DNA from: Alistipes montrealensis
GTDB taxonomy: Bacteria; Bacteroidota; Bacteroidia; Bacteroidales; Rikenellaceae
DNA: 64,000 nucleotides
Direction of reading: 5' to 3'
NCBI RefSeq assembly: GCF_018362775.1
Contig: NZ_JAGYXY010000003.1
Location: 62,001-126,000 of the forward strand
The notes under the pieces are model-generated. The model had not been told where the DNA came from, ran no database searches, and saw only the letters and a list, made by a program, of their open reading frames with translations. Below are positions 17,255-26,186 of the stretch, piece after piece (position 1 is the first letter of the stretch; every line of letters starts with the position of its first letter). The position numbers were made by a program, and so were the translations under genes.

Positions 17255-17617
17255 CTACTCTCTTTTCAGTTTGGCAATCATCCGATTGTAAAACCGGATG
17301 ATCCGGATCAGTTCCGCTTCCCGCGTTGCGGCTCCTGCGGCGTTTTGGACTTTGGCAAGTTGGTTCAGGTTGTTCTTCTCGCGGGTCAGTTCGGCAATCA
17401 GGCTCAGTTCTTCGGGGCTGGTCGGGGCGATGACCTTTCCGGCAAGCACCATTTGCCGGGCGTATTCCGACAGGGTCAGCCTGCTTTTCGCTGCGCTTTG
17501 TTGCAGGGTTTGCATCTGGGCGGCCGTTACGCGGAAACGGACAGTTTGGGAGTGCTTTGCGGCGGCGGTTTTGGGCGGTCTGCCGCCCTTGTTCTTTCGG
17601 TTCTCGGCCATGTGCAA
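17255..17617 (-). CDS. mobC: MobC-like relaxosome accessory protein
   Basis: A 120-residue basic protein with a GGRPPK start, a ribbon-helix-helix-like region (about 24-60, SQTVRFRVTAAQ) and a C-terminal helix (LNQLAKVQNAAG...IIRFYNRMIAKL) that fits MobC proteins. These bind oriT and help the relaxase open it. The start could also be the ATG 6 bp downstream (17611). It is immediately upstream of the relaxase gene, and the hairpin-rich DNA at 17640-18080 lies directly in front of it. Confidence 0.85.
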   Translation of the reverse strand: MHMAENRKNKGGRPPKTAAAKHSQTVRFRVTAAQMQTLQQSAAKSRLTLSEYARQMVLAGKVIAPTSPEELSLIAELTREKNNLNQLAKVQNAAGAATREAELIRIIRFYNRMIAKLKRE

Positions 17618-17810
17618 ATCCGTGTTAGTTCAGCGCATGGCCGCACGTCCGACCGCTGCCGGATGACCGGGTAAAACCCGTGAAGCGGGCACGGTCGTAA
17701 ACCCGCGTCGCAGACGCCCCGAATCCCAAGCCCGCGGCGACCGCAGGGAGCGGCGAGCGTTTCGGAATGCGACCCGCACCGGGAGCAGTCCGAATGGGAT
17801 GGCCTCGCAG

Positions 17811-17926
17811 AGCAAGGTTGTTTGAAGTGGTCGCAAAAAACGTCGGAGACGGATTTTTGTGGCACGAAAACACAACCTTGCTTCCTCCCGTTTCGGGAGC
17901 GGTCGATGCCGGGGCCGAAGCCCCGG
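17811..17926. other. Hairpin cluster upstream of mobC (candidate oriT)
   Basis: Three adjacent palindromes: 17811-17821/17872-17882 (11 bp, enclosing CGTC-GGA-GACG and an A-run/T-run pairing), 17885-17890/17894-17899 (6 bp) and 17909-17915/17920-17926 (7 bp, CGAA loop). Transfer origins of mobilizable elements usually lie just upstream of mobC and contain such repeats. No nic site can be named. The surrounding 17618-18689 stretch has no convincing gene. Confidence 0.4.
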
Positions 17927-18297
17927 ACATGGCACGCCGAAGCTGGCCCGCAAGACCCGCCGGATATAGTCGGCGGAGGCTGCGGGCGGCAAAGGCGGGA
18001 CGTATCGCATCGACGCTCACGCAAAGGCGCAGGCGGACAGAGCGGGAAAGTCAGTACCCCGAAAGGCGAGAGATCGGAGAGTTGATTTCAGGGCGGGCGG
18101 CTCTTCACGACGGGCGGAAGATCGCCGGAGTGAAATGGATGGTTCGGGTAGTCATAAATGTGTCGGATTTTAAGATTTGCGGCGAAGATAATACACAATT
18201 TTCCAATCTGTTACACGCCTGATATTATTGCGCCCTGCTGCGCGGAACTGCTCCGTAGTACGGACAAAACGTCCGGATGTTTGATTTTGGCACTGAT

Positions 18298-18336
18298 ACC
18301 CCGAAACTGCGGCTGATTTTGTCCGGTTTTCGGGGT
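18298..18336. repeat. 9-bp inverted repeat
   Basis: ACCCCGAAA (18298-18306) pairs with TTTCGGGGT (18328-18336) across 21 nt. It lies between the possible oriT and the HTH genes. Role unknown. Confidence 0.4.
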
Positions 18337-18392
18337 CAATTAGCACCGTTCATAACCGTTCACTCTCCGGACAGCACCAAGTCGGGACGCTG

Positions 18393-18557
18393 CCCTTATC
18401 TTGCCGCCAAGTTTGCAGGAACGCCGAGGGGAGAGGCCGGGAGTTATGCCGCGGAATCCGCCCGATTCATGGGGCCAATTAGGGCGATCGAGGGAGAACG
18501 AGGGCGTAAACAGCATCAAAACAACGGGGCGTCCCTTATATTGCCGCCGGATTTGCA
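18393..18557 (+). repeat. Imperfect 25-bp direct repeats
   Basis: 18393-18417 and 18533-18557 match at 21 of 25 positions (CCCTTAT, TTGCCGCC and TTTGCA blocks conserved), 140 bp apart. They lie upstream of the HTH genes and may be protein-binding repeats. Confidence 0.4.
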
Positions 18558-18689
18558 ATAGAGAACGAGGGCGGACGGTCTGGGCGGCATGGAGCGGCCA
18601 TATATCCGGAAACCTCCGGTTCGGTATTACCTTGCAAATGAAATTTATTATTAACCTATTTAATTCAAATTTTTATGACAAGTATTTGT

Positions 18690-18962
18690 ATGGACGAGCG
18701 CGTATGAAGAGCGCTCACGGAACGGCTGAAAACATTGGCTGCTCAATCACAACGAACCGGGAAGCGGTACAACCCGCCGTCGCCCGACGGCTGACTGGAC
18801 GGGGCGGAGGTTTGTCAGCGATTGCGGATTTCCAAGCGCACGCTCCAAAGTTACCGCGACAAGCGGGTACTGCCCTATTCGAATGTCGGCGGTAAGTTCT
18901 TCTACCGGGAAACCGACGTAACCGGGTTTCTGCGGACGCGGACAATCAGAAAAGGGGTGTAA
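18690..18962 (+). pseudogene. HTH (excisionase-like) gene with two in-frame TGA codons
   Basis: Reading from ATG 18690 to TAA 18960-18962 gives a 90-codon frame interrupted only by TGA at 18705-18707 and 18792-18794. The protein otherwise matches the small Bacteroidetes helix-turn-helix proteins of mobile elements: the second half reads LDGAEVCQRLRISKRTLQ, followed by a conserved RDKRVLPYSNVGGKFFYRE block. The residue before LDG is normally Trp in this family, so that TGA probably replaces TGG. There is no frameshift. Either the gene is newly dead or TGA is read through. It ends 1 bp before the intact HTH gene at 18964. Confidence 0.7.
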
Positions 18963-18963
18963 C

Positions 18964-19269
18964 ATGGAATCGGACTATTTAACGATGGAGAGCGAGGAAG
19001 TCCGGGAGTTGCTCGCTATGATCGACCGGGCCGAAGAAACCCTGCAACTGGCCGATAAGAACTATCGTCCTCCGGTCGGGGCGGAGAACAACCTGACGGG
19101 CAGCGAGGTTTGCGATCTGCTGCACATCTCTCCCCGAACCTTGCAGACGCTCCGCGATACGCGGCAGATACCGTTTGTCGCAATAAGCGAGCGTAACATC
19201 CTCTATCCCGAATCAGCGATTCGGGAAACGCTGACAAAGAATTACAGACCTGCCCAAGACCCGTTTTAG
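18964..19269 (+). CDS. Helix-turn-helix protein (excisionase/Orf2-like)
   Basis: A 101-residue protein with an N-terminal helix (about 1-35) and a MerR/excisionase-type winged helix-turn-helix (about 45-95; SEVCDLLHISPRTLQTLRD, then a wing and LYPE). Pairs of such genes are usual in Bacteroides integrative elements, where they control excision or transfer. It follows a broken paralogue and is convergent with the integrase gene 76 bp away. Confidence 0.82.
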   Translation: MESDYLTMESEEVRELLAMIDRAEETLQLADKNYRPPVGAENNLTGSEVCDLLHISPRTLQTLRDTRQIPFVAISERNILYPESAIRETLTKNYRPAQDPF

Positions 19270-19345
19270 GTTGGTGTAAATGAAAAGGCGGGGCGCGTCA
19301 GGGATCATTCCGAATCCCGTGCGCTCCACCTTTCTTCATGTACTA

Positions 19346-20644
19346 TCATGCCGGATTAGCGAAGATACTGCCGATCTTCTGCATCTCCCGGCCGATCAAG
19401 CCCTCCGAGAACTTGGCATAATGCCGTGTCATGTTGGTATTGGTATGGCCGAGGATTTTTGCCAGCACATCTATCGGCATCCCATACTCCACGGCAAGGC
19501 AGGCGAACGTATGCCGGGCGACGTGCGTCGTCAGCGTCTTGTCGATATTGCAGATGCCCGCCAGTTCTTTCAGATAGGCGTTCATCTTCGAATTGCTCGG
19601 TACAGGTAACATCTTTCCGCGTTGTCTGCAATTTGGGTCGTGTTCGTACTTTCGCAGAAGTTTCACCGGGTGCGGCAACAAAGGGATGCGGCTCATTACG
19701 GCGGTTTTCTCGCGGGGTTTGTGAATCCACAACTGCCCGTTGTCGTCTGCGCTGATATGTTCCGGGCGCAGGTGGTCGGCATCCGTAAAGGCAAGTCCCG
19801 TCAGGCAGCAGAACGCGAACACGTCCCGGATGCGTTCTATCCGCTCGTTGGGCATAGGTTTGGTTATCAAAACATCCAATTCCGATTTGGTTAGGTGGTC
19901 TTTCGACTTGTTGTGTTCAGGCTTTAGCTTGTAGTACTGAAACGGATTCTTTTCGATCCACTCGTTACGAATGGCGTACAGCATAAAGTTTTTAAGACAG
20001 CACAACAGATTGACCGCGCCGTTGGTCTTGCAGTTGTGGGCCGTCTGGATAAAGGTGTTCAGTCCGTCGAGGTATTCGTAATTCACCCTGTCCAGCGGCA
20101 AATCCTCTTTCTTATACTGCGCCTGCATATACTCCTTTAGATACCGCAGCAGGCGGTGATACTTGTTCGCCGTCAGTTGGGTAATGCGTATCCCGACCTC
20201 TTTCTGCCGCTTGTCGCAATATTTTGAGAACTCGGCAAGGAACTGCCGCGCATTGCCCGCGGGGTTTTCAAGCCGGTGTTTGATCGCAAAGCACGTCGGC
20301 TCTTTGCCCTCCTTGATTAACTGGTCATAGGCCGCGAGGACATTGGCCCGGTAGCTGGCGACGATGCTGTTGATCTGTTGGTCTATCTCGTCCTTATAGA
20401 GAGACCGTTCAAGCCGTTGATTCCAACGCTCCGGTTCGATTTGGCATCGCGTGTAAATCTCCGTAGCCGTGCCGCAGGTCTTGATGCGCACATAGATCGG
20501 GGCCTTGCCCTTTTTCGTTACTTTGGTCTTCTTGCAGAAGAAAACCACGCTGAAAGTTCGCCGAGCCGAGGGCATAGCCGAACTTGTTCGAGCTATGCCG
20601 AGGCGAGAATGAACTTCAACTTTGTTGAAAGTCTTTCTTTCCAT
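19346..20644 (-). CDS. int: Tyrosine recombinase / integrase
   Basis: A 432-residue site-specific recombinase of the Bacteroidetes integrase type. It has an arm-binding domain (about 30-110), a SAM-like core-binding domain (about 130-230) and a catalytic domain (about 245-420) with H374-x-x-R377, H400 and the nucleophile Tyr409. The first Arg position reads TGLAFTD instead of TGLR..., as in many Bacteroides integrases. It lies 250 bp from tRNA-Gly, whose 3' end is repeated at the other side of the element, so it probably integrates the element there. Confidence 0.93.
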   Translation of the reverse strand: MERKTFNKVEVHSRLGIARTSSAMPSARRTFSVVFFCKKTKVTKKGKAPIYVRIKTCGTATEIYTRCQIEPERWNQRLERSLYKDEIDQQINSIVASYRANVLAAYDQLIKEGKEPTCFAIKHRLENPAGNARQFLAEFSKYCDKRQKEVGIRITQLTANKYHRLLRYLKEYMQAQYKKEDLPLDRVNYEYLDGLNTFIQTAHNCKTNGAVNLLCCLKNFMLYAIRNEWIEKNPFQYYKLKPEHNKSKDHLTKSELDVLITKPMPNERIERIRDVFAFCCLTGLAFTDADHLRPEHISADDNGQLWIHKPREKTAVMSRIPLLPHPVKLLRKYEHDPNCRQRGKMLPVPSNSKMNAYLKELAGICNIDKTLTTHVARHTFACLAVEYGMPIDVLAKILGHTNTNMTRHYAKFSEGLIGREMQKIGSIFANPA

Positions 20645-20733
20645 ACTGCTGTAAATAGTTTGTTAGTAATACGTTTACAGCATAGAATTGTTGCGGGGCA
20701 AAAAGCTGATAATTAATGCAATAACTTACATTA

Positions 20734-20774
20734 GTGACCTATTTTAGGTGTGAGCGAAACAGGTCACCGATAAG
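20734..20774. repeat. Inner direct repeat, right, with inverted half-site
   Basis: AGGTCACCGATAAG (20761-20774) equals 12556-12569. GTGACCT (20734-20740) is its inverted half-site 20 nt away, and TGAGCGAAAC (20751-20760) right beside it resembles the outer repeat. Likely integrase or excisionase binding sites. Confidence 0.5.
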
Positions 20775-20827
20775 GTCGTAAAAACCTGCATTCCGTTGCT
20801 TTTTACGGCTTCAACCTAAAAACGAAA

Positions 20828-20863
20828 AAACCTTACATATCATTGATACATAAGGTTTTTGCT
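20828..20863 (-). terminator. Hairpin downstream of tRNA-Gly
   Basis: AAAACCTTA...TAAGGTTTT-type stem with an AT-rich middle. On the minus strand it ends in a T-run about 35-70 nt past the tRNA, so it probably terminates the tRNA transcript. Confidence 0.55.
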
Positions 20864-20893
20864 CTTTATTGCCGCCTCTTTCTCAAGGCTTCC

Positions 20894-20907
20894 TGAGCGG
20901 AAAACGG
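20894..20907 (+). repeat. Outer direct repeat, right (candidate attR core)
   Basis: TGAGCGGAAAACGG. The first two bases are outside the tRNA; the other twelve are the tRNA 3' end including the discriminator. Identical copy at 12480-12493. Confidence 0.6.
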
Positions 20908-20968
20908 GATTCGAACCCGCGACCCTCAGCTTGGGAAGCTGATGCTCTACCGACTGAGCTATTTCCGC
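20896..20968 (-). tRNA. tRNA-Gly (anticodon CCC)
   Basis: A 73-nt tRNA with a 7-bp acceptor stem (GCGGAAA with TTTCCGC), D-arm (GCTC/GAGC), anticodon stem TCAGC/GCTGA with loop TTCCCAA (anticodon CCC), T-arm with TTCGAAT, and U73, the expected discriminator for glycine. CCA is not encoded. It is intact and forms the boundary of the mobile element, with the integrase on its 3' side. Confidence 0.95.
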
Positions 20969-20979
20969 ATTACGGAGTA

Positions 20980-21009
20980 CAAAGTTACTCCGTTTTTTTT
21001 ATTTGTCAA
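20980..21009 (-). promoter_or_regulatory. tRNA-Gly promoter
   Basis: TAACTTTG on the minus strand (20980-20987) with TTG (21007-21009) 19 nt upstream. It lies 12 bp before the tRNA. Confidence 0.55.
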
Positions 21010-21033
21010 GTTTTCGGCCCCCGAAAATAGCGC

Positions 21034-22941
21034 TTAATCCACGATTTTTTTCAGCGATGCGAGGTTTTCGGGATTTTTCAGGTTGCGTCCGTCGGCTGAG
21101 TAGAGATAGTCGATCCGGCTGCGGAAATGCTCTTCGACCTTCCCGCGGACGACTTTCATCGTGCTGTTCACCAACCCGTTCTGCTCCGTGAAGGCCTCGT
21201 CTACAATAGCCAGCCCTACGGGCAGCCACCGCTCGGGGAACTCTCCGGCATAAGGACCTCCGGCCCGGTAACGGTCGATCTCACCCCCGATGATCTCCGC
21301 TGCAACGGCGGCGCGCTCCGCTTCGGGCGTTTTGCGGGCTTCCAGTTCGCGGCGCAGCGCCTCGCGGTTGGGAACCACGATCGCCCCCGTAAACGGACTT
21401 TGGTTGTTGTGGATGATGATCTGGTCGATATACGGCGATTTGTCCACAATCGCCTCTTCCATCCCCTCGGGGCTGTATTTCTCGCCGTCCGATGCAATCA
21501 ACAGGCTTTTGAAGCGTCCCAATACATACAGGAAATCGTCCTCCGTGACATAGCCCATGTCGCCCGTGTGCAGCCATCCGTCGCGCACGGTGTCGGCCGT
21601 AGCTTCGGGATTTTTCCAATATCCGGCCATGACGTTCTCGCCGCGGATCACGATTTCGCCCTTCTGTCCGCGGGGAACTTCATTCCCCTCCTCGTCGAGA
21701 ATCTTCAGATCGAGCGGAATGAGTATCTTGCCCGATGAACCGAATTTGTGTCCGTGATATTTGCCCGAATTGGCCGAGATCACGGGCGTCGCTTCCGAGA
21801 GTCCGTAACCCTGATACATCGGGATGCCGATGGCATAGTAGAAACGCTGTAACTCCGTGTCGAGCAGCGCCCCTCCGCCGACGAAGAACTGCAAACTGCC
21901 GCCGAACGCTTCCCGCACCTTTCGGAACAGGATGGCATCGAACAGCGCAACGGCGGGTTTGAGCACGATGCGCCAGCCGCGCCCTTTGCTGTATCCGTCC
22001 CGGTTGTAGATATATGCCGTGCGGAGCGCCAGGTTGAACAGTCCTTCGGTGAACTTGCCTTTGGCGCGTATCGAACTTTCGATGCCTTTGCGGAAATTCT
22101 TGGCCAGCGCCGGAACCGACAGCAGGAAGTGCGGCTGCACCTCGCGGATGTTCTGCGGAATATTCTTGAGCGTCTCCATCGGCGTCGAGCCGATCTGAAC
22201 CGTTGCCACCGATGCGCCGCAGGCGATCACGATATAGAATCCTGCGACATGCGCGAAGCAATGGTCCAGCGGCAGGATGATCAGCGTGCGGTAATGGGAC
22301 GGGATGTCGATGCGCGACAGCGACTGCTCGACATTGGCCGTGTAGTTGCGGTGCGTCAGCACGACGCCCTTCGGGTCGGCCGTCGTTCCCGACGTATAGG
22401 TGATCGAGGCGTAGTCGTCGTTCTGGATGGCCTGCCCGATCTTCATGAATTCCTCCTTGTTCTTGGCGAGATAATCGCGCCCCATGCGTTTCAGCGTCCC
22501 GTAGGCCGTCTCACCCGACTCCAGCGGAATGTGCCCGAGAACGATCACGTGTTCCAACTGCGGCAGTTCGGCGCGGATGCGGCGAATTTTCGGCAGTTGG
22601 TGTTTAGATACGAAAATGGCCTTGACCTCGGCGTGCCGCAGCCGGAACAGCAGGTCGTTCGACTCTTCGAGTTTCACCGACAGGGGTACGCTGATGGCTC
22701 CGGCGTAGAACAATCCCAGTTCCGAGATGATCCATGCGTTGCTGCCTTCGGCCAGGATCGCCACTTTGTCTGCGGGGCGGATGCCCATCGAGGCAAGTCC
22801 CGCTCCGACTTCCAACGCCTGTTCCCGGGTTTCGGCGTAAGTCGTGGGTTCGAATTTGCGGTGTCGCTTTTCCAGCAGGAATGTTTTGGCCCCGTATTTC
22901 CATACGGAGGCTTCGAAGAGGTCGATGATGGTCTTTTTCAT
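21034..22941 (-). CDS. Long-chain fatty acid-CoA ligase (AMP-forming)
   Basis: A 635-residue ANL-superfamily enzyme that activates fatty acids through an acyl-AMP to acyl-CoA. Visible motifs: the P-loop YTSGTTADPKGVVLTH (near residue 185), YGLSEATPV (near 380), and GWLHTGDMGYV followed by the hinge and C-terminal lid (about 470-500). There is no signal peptide. It starts 4 bp after lepA ends and is probably co-transcribed with it. Confidence 0.92.
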   Translation of the reverse strand: MKKTIIDLFEASVWKYGAKTFLLEKRHRKFEPTTYAETREQALEVGAGLASMGIRPADKVAILAEGSNAWIISELGLFYAGAISVPLSVKLEESNDLLFRLRHAEVKAIFVSKHQLPKIRRIRAELPQLEHVIVLGHIPLESGETAYGTLKRMGRDYLAKNKEEFMKIGQAIQNDDYASITYTSGTTADPKGVVLTHRNYTANVEQSLSRIDIPSHYRTLIILPLDHCFAHVAGFYIVIACGASVATVQIGSTPMETLKNIPQNIREVQPHFLLSVPALAKNFRKGIESSIRAKGKFTEGLFNLALRTAYIYNRDGYSKGRGWRIVLKPAVALFDAILFRKVREAFGGSLQFFVGGGALLDTELQRFYYAIGIPMYQGYGLSEATPVISANSGKYHGHKFGSSGKILIPLDLKILDEEGNEVPRGQKGEIVIRGENVMAGYWKNPEATADTVRDGWLHTGDMGYVTEDDFLYVLGRFKSLLIASDGEKYSPEGMEEAIVDKSPYIDQIIIHNNQSPFTGAIVVPNREALRRELEARKTPEAERAAVAAEIIGGEIDRYRAGGPYAGEFPERWLPVGLAIVDEAFTEQNGLVNSTMKVVRGKVEEHFRSRIDYLYSADGRNLKNPENLASLKKIVD

Positions 22942-22945
22942 GGCT

Positions 22946-24736
22946 CTAATCCATTTTCAGCACGGCGAGGAATGCCGACTGGGGTACTTCGACGTTACCG
23001 ATTTGGCGCATGCGCTTCTTGCCTTTCTTCTGTTTTTCGAGCAGTTTGCGCTTACGCGAAATGTCGCCGCCGTAGCACTTCGCCGTCACGTCCTTGCGTA
23101 CGGCTTTCACCGTTTCGCGGGCGATGATTTTGGCGCCGATGGCGGCCTGTATGGCGATGTCGAACTGCTGGCGCGGGATCAGCTCCTTGAGCTTCTCGCA
23201 CATCTTGCGTCCGAAATCATAGGCGTGGTCCGTGTAGGTGAGCGACGAAAGCGCGTCCACCGGTTCGCTGTTGAGCAGAATATCCAGCTTGACCAGTTTC
23301 GAAGGCTGGAATCCCGTGCGGTGGTAGTCGAACGAGGCGTAACCTTTTGAAATGCTTTTGAGTTTGTCGTAAAAGTCGAAGACGATCTCCGAGAGGGGCA
23401 TGTCGAAATTGACCTCCACGCGGTCCTGCGTGAGGAATGTCTGGTTTTTCATCACCCCGCGCTTATCGATGCACAGTTTGATGACGTTGCCCAGGAACTC
23501 CGCTTTGGTAATGATCTGCGCCTGAATATAAGGTTCTTCGATTTTGTCGATCTTCGTCACTTCCGGAAGCCCCGAGGGGTTGTGCACTTCGACGATGTCG
23601 CCCTGCGTCGTGGTGATGCGGTACGATACGTTGGGAACGGTCGTGATAACGTCCATGTCGAATTCGCGGTACAACCGCTCCTGGATGATCTCCATGTGCA
23701 GCAGTCCGAGGAATCCGCAGCGGAATCCGAAGCCCAGCGCCAGCGAACTCTCCGGCTCGAACGTGAGCGACGCGTCGTTGAGCTGCAACTTTTCGAGCGA
23801 GGCACGCAGGTCTTCATACTGGTCGGCCTCGACGGGGTAAACACCCGCGAAGACCATTGGCTTGACATCCTCGAAACCCGCGATGGCCTCCTTGGCGGGA
23901 TTGGTCACCGAGGTGATCGTGTCGCCGACCTTCACGTCCGCCGAGGTTTTGATCCCCGAACAGATATACCCCACGTCCCCGGCCTTAATCTGCTGCCGGG
24001 GCTGCATCTTGAGTTTCAGCACGCCCACCTCGTCGGCGTCGTATTCGCTGCCCGAGTTGAAGAATTTCACGTGGTCGCCTTTGCGCATCGTGCCGTTGAA
24101 TACCCGGTAATAGGCGATAATGCCGCGGAAGGGATTGAATACCGAGTCGAAAATCAGCGCCTGCAACGGTGCGTTCTCGTCGCCCTTGGGAGCGGGAATC
24201 CGGTGTACGATAGCCTCCAGCACCTCTTCGACGCCCAGTCCTGTCTTGCCCGAGGCGAGCAGGATGTCTTCGTCCTTGCAGCCTATGAGGTCGATCACCT
24301 GGTCCTTCACTTCGTCGATCATCGCCGAATCCATGTCGATCTTGTTCAGCACGGGGATGATCTCCAGGTCGTGCCCCACGGCGAGGTAGAGGTTCGAAAT
24401 CGTCTGCGCCTGAATGCCCTGCGTCGCGTCGACCACCAGCAGCGCCCCCTCGCACGAAGCGATTGCGCGCGACACCTCGTACGAGAAGTCTACGTGCCCC
24501 GGGGTATCGATCAGGTTGAGCGTGTACTGCTGCCCGTCGCGGGCCGTGTATTCCATCTGGATAGCATGGCTCTTGATCGTAATTCCTTTCTCGCGTTCGA
24601 GGTCCATGTCGTCGAGCACCTGCGACTGCATTTCGCGCTGGTTGAGCGTGTTGGTCTTTTCCAACAGGCGGTCGGCGAGCGTCGACTTACCATGGTCGAT
24701 GTGGGCTATGATGCAGAAATTTCGGATATTTTTCAT
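22946..24736 (-). CDS. lepA: Elongation factor 4 (LepA)
   Basis: A 596-residue translational GTPase that acts on ribosomes during stress or initiation. G-domain motifs are intact: AHIDHGKST (G1), DTPGHVDF (G3) and NKID (G4). EF-G-like domains II, III and V follow, then the LepA-specific C-terminal domain ending in basic residues ([16 protein letters not shown]). The length is standard. It is the first gene of an operon with the acyl-CoA ligase, with a -7 box about 100 bp upstream. Confidence 0.97.
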   Translation of the reverse strand: MKNIRNFCIIAHIDHGKSTLADRLLEKTNTLNQREMQSQVLDDMDLEREKGITIKSHAIQMEYTARDGQQYTLNLIDTPGHVDFSYEVSRAIASCEGALLVVDATQGIQAQTISNLYLAVGHDLEIIPVLNKIDMDSAMIDEVKDQVIDLIGCKDEDILLASGKTGLGVEEVLEAIVHRIPAPKGDENAPLQALIFDSVFNPFRGIIAYYRVFNGTMRKGDHVKFFNSGSEYDADEVGVLKLKMQPRQQIKAGDVGYICSGIKTSADVKVGDTITSVTNPAKEAIAGFEDVKPMVFAGVYPVEADQYEDLRASLEKLQLNDASLTFEPESSLALGFGFRCGFLGLLHMEIIQERLYREFDMDVITTVPNVSYRITTTQGDIVEVHNPSGLPEVTKIDKIEEPYIQAQIITKAEFLGNVIKLCIDKRGVMKNQTFLTQDRVEVNFDMPLSEIVFDFYDKLKSISKGYASFDYHRTGFQPSKLVKLDILLNSEPVDALSSLTYTDHAYDFGRKMCEKLKELIPRQQFDIAIQAAIGAKIIARETVKAVRKDVTAKCYGGDISRKRKLLEKQKKGKKRMRQIGNVEVPQSAFLAVLKMD

Positions 24737-24837
24737 ATGTAAAAATGTGTGCGAAGGCAGTCCCGGCCCTCTCCCGGAACGGCCTTTGTTCGGGCTGTTC
24801 CGGAGAGCCGCCTGCCTGGCGGCTGTTTATTTGGTCG

Positions 24838-24845
24838 CAAATATA
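24838..24845 (-). promoter_or_regulatory. -7 element of lepA
   Basis: TATATTTG on the minus strand, 101 bp before the lepA start. No clear -33 TTTG. Confidence 0.45.
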
Positions 24846-24931
24846 CGAATTATTTTGAATTTACGGAAGTTCGTTTCGTGGGTGTTTTTATCCGGTTTTA
24901 TCGGTCTCCCATACATTTAAGTAGGATTCGA

Positions 24932-24963
24932 TTTGCTGAATTGAACCGAAACACTTATATTTG
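24932..24963 (+). promoter_or_regulatory. lysA promoter (-33/-7)
   Basis: TTTG (24932-24935) and TATATTTG (24956-24963) are 20 nt apart, a full consensus Bacteroidetes promoter. The start should be near 24970, giving a 20-nt leader before the ATG at 24991. Confidence 0.75.
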
Positions 24964-24990
24964 CGACTTCAATCAAGCAGTTAGGTATAC

Positions 24991-26154
24991 ATGTTAAGCA
25001 GACAAATCGCATCCAAGCTCCGGGGCTATGAAACCCCGTTCTACCTCTATGACATGGCGCTGCTGCGCCAGACCCTCGAAAGCGTCGTCTACGAGTCGAA
25101 AAAATACGGCTATAAAGTCCACTACGCCATCAAGGCCAACTACGACGACCACCTGCTCGCAGTCATCCGCGAATACGGGCTGGGTATCGACTGCGCCTCG
25201 GGCAACGAACTGCGCAAAGCCATCGAGTCGGGCTTCGACCCCAAGGGTATCGTCTATGCGGGCGTGGGCAAACGCGATAAGGAGCTGAAGTATGCCATCG
25301 AGCAGAATATCCTGGCCATCAACTGCGAGTCGATCCAGGAACTGGAACTCGTCGACGCCCTTTCGGCCGAGGCCGGCAAGGTGACCGACATCGCGCTGCG
25401 CATCAACCCCGACATCGACCCCAAGACCAACCACTGTATCGACACGGGCCAGGCCGACAGTAAGTTCGGCATCTCCTACGAAGAGGTCCTCGAACACGCC
25501 AAGGAGATCAAGTCGCTCAAGAACGTCAACATCATCGGCATTCACCTGCACATCGGTTCGCAGATCCGCGAACTGCACGTCTTCGAAAACATGTGCAACA
25601 AGGTGAACGTCATCGTCGAAAACCTCGAGAAACTGGGCTGCAAGTTCCGGTTCGTCGACGTGGGCGGCGGTTTGGGCGTCAACTACGACGTTCCCGAGAA
25701 CGAGCCGATTCCCAATTTCGCTTCGTTGTTCTCGATCGTCCACAACCACCTTCGCATCGGCGACCGCGAGGTGCACTTCGAGTTCGGCCGTTCGATCGTC
25801 GCCGAATGCGGCGAACTGATCACGACGGTGCTCTTCAACAAGACCACCGCCACGGGCCGCAAACTGGTGATCGTCGACGCTTCGATGACCGAGCTGGTCC
25901 GTCCGGCCATGTACGGCTCCTACCACAACATCGAGAATATCACGGCCAAGGACGACGAGGTGCGCGATAAATATACGGTGGTCGGTACGGCCTGCGAATC
26001 GACGGACGTGTTCGACGAAAACGTCACCCTGCGCAAGACGCACCGCGGCGACCTGCTGACGATCAAATCCGCCGGAGCCTACGGCATGTCGATGGCTTCG
26101 CGCTATAATTTACACGACCTTCCCGGCGCCGTTTACAGCGACGAGATCAAATAG
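24991..26154 (+). CDS. lysA: Diaminopimelate decarboxylase
   Basis: A 387-residue PLP enzyme of the alanine-racemase-fold decarboxylases that converts meso-diaminopimelate to lysine. The PLP lysine is in HYAIKANY (near residue 48), the glycine-rich phosphate loop is DVGGGLGVNY (near 230), and the C-terminal active-site segment is ACESTDVFDE (near 330). The related carboxynorspermidine decarboxylase is less likely because the order and length fit LysA. It has its own promoter and a short terminator-like hairpin downstream (26160-26180). Confidence 0.9.
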   Translation: MLSRQIASKLRGYETPFYLYDMALLRQTLESVVYESKKYGYKVHYAIKANYDDHLLAVIREYGLGIDCASGNELRKAIESGFDPKGIVYAGVGKRDKELKYAIEQNILAINCESIQELELVDALSAEAGKVTDIALRINPDIDPKTNHCIDTGQADSKFGISYEEVLEHAKEIKSLKNVNIIGIHLHIGSQIRELHVFENMCNKVNVIVENLEKLGCKFRFVDVGGGLGVNYDVPENEPIPNFASLFSIVHNHLRIGDREVHFEFGRSIVAECGELITTVLFNKTTATGRKLVIVDASMTELVRPAMYGSYHNIENITAKDDEVRDKYTVVGTACESTDVFDENVTLRKTHRGDLLTIKSAGAYGMSMASRYNLHDLPGAVYSDEIK

Positions 26155-26186
26155 ATGAAGGCGGCTCCGGCCGCCTTTCCTTTCGT

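Larger units (their letters stand above)
12480..20907. mobile_element. Mobilizable element beside tRNA-Gly(CCC)
   Basis: The span contains a tyrosine integrase next to the tRNA, two excisionase-like HTH genes, mobC, a relaxase and cargo (nucleotidyltransferase-HEPN, an orphan gene, a large structured RNA candidate). The 14-bp sequence TGAGCGGAAAACGG, which includes the 3' end of the tRNA, occurs at both edges. This is the layout of Bacteroides NBU-type mobilizable units, which insert at tRNA 3' ends with 14-bp cores. The element has no conjugation genes, so it would depend on a helper. The exact ends are uncertain because a second 14-bp repeat pair lies just inside. Confidence 0.75.

Noticed and set aside
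17527..18024. 165-codon minus-strand frame upstream of mobC
   Set aside because: Cys/Arg/Pro-rich translation without motifs, lying over the hairpin cluster and overlapping mobC. Better explained as noncoding DNA.
18401..18895. 164-codon plus-strand frame
   Set aside because: It overlaps, in another frame, the HTH gene whose family-like sequence is clear. Its own translation has no motif.
20972..20998. ACGGAGTA...TTACTCCGT hairpin with T8 as a terminator
   Set aside because: The T-run is on the plus strand, but both neighbouring genes are on the minus strand. The hairpin overlaps the tRNA promoter, so I treat it as promoter sequence.
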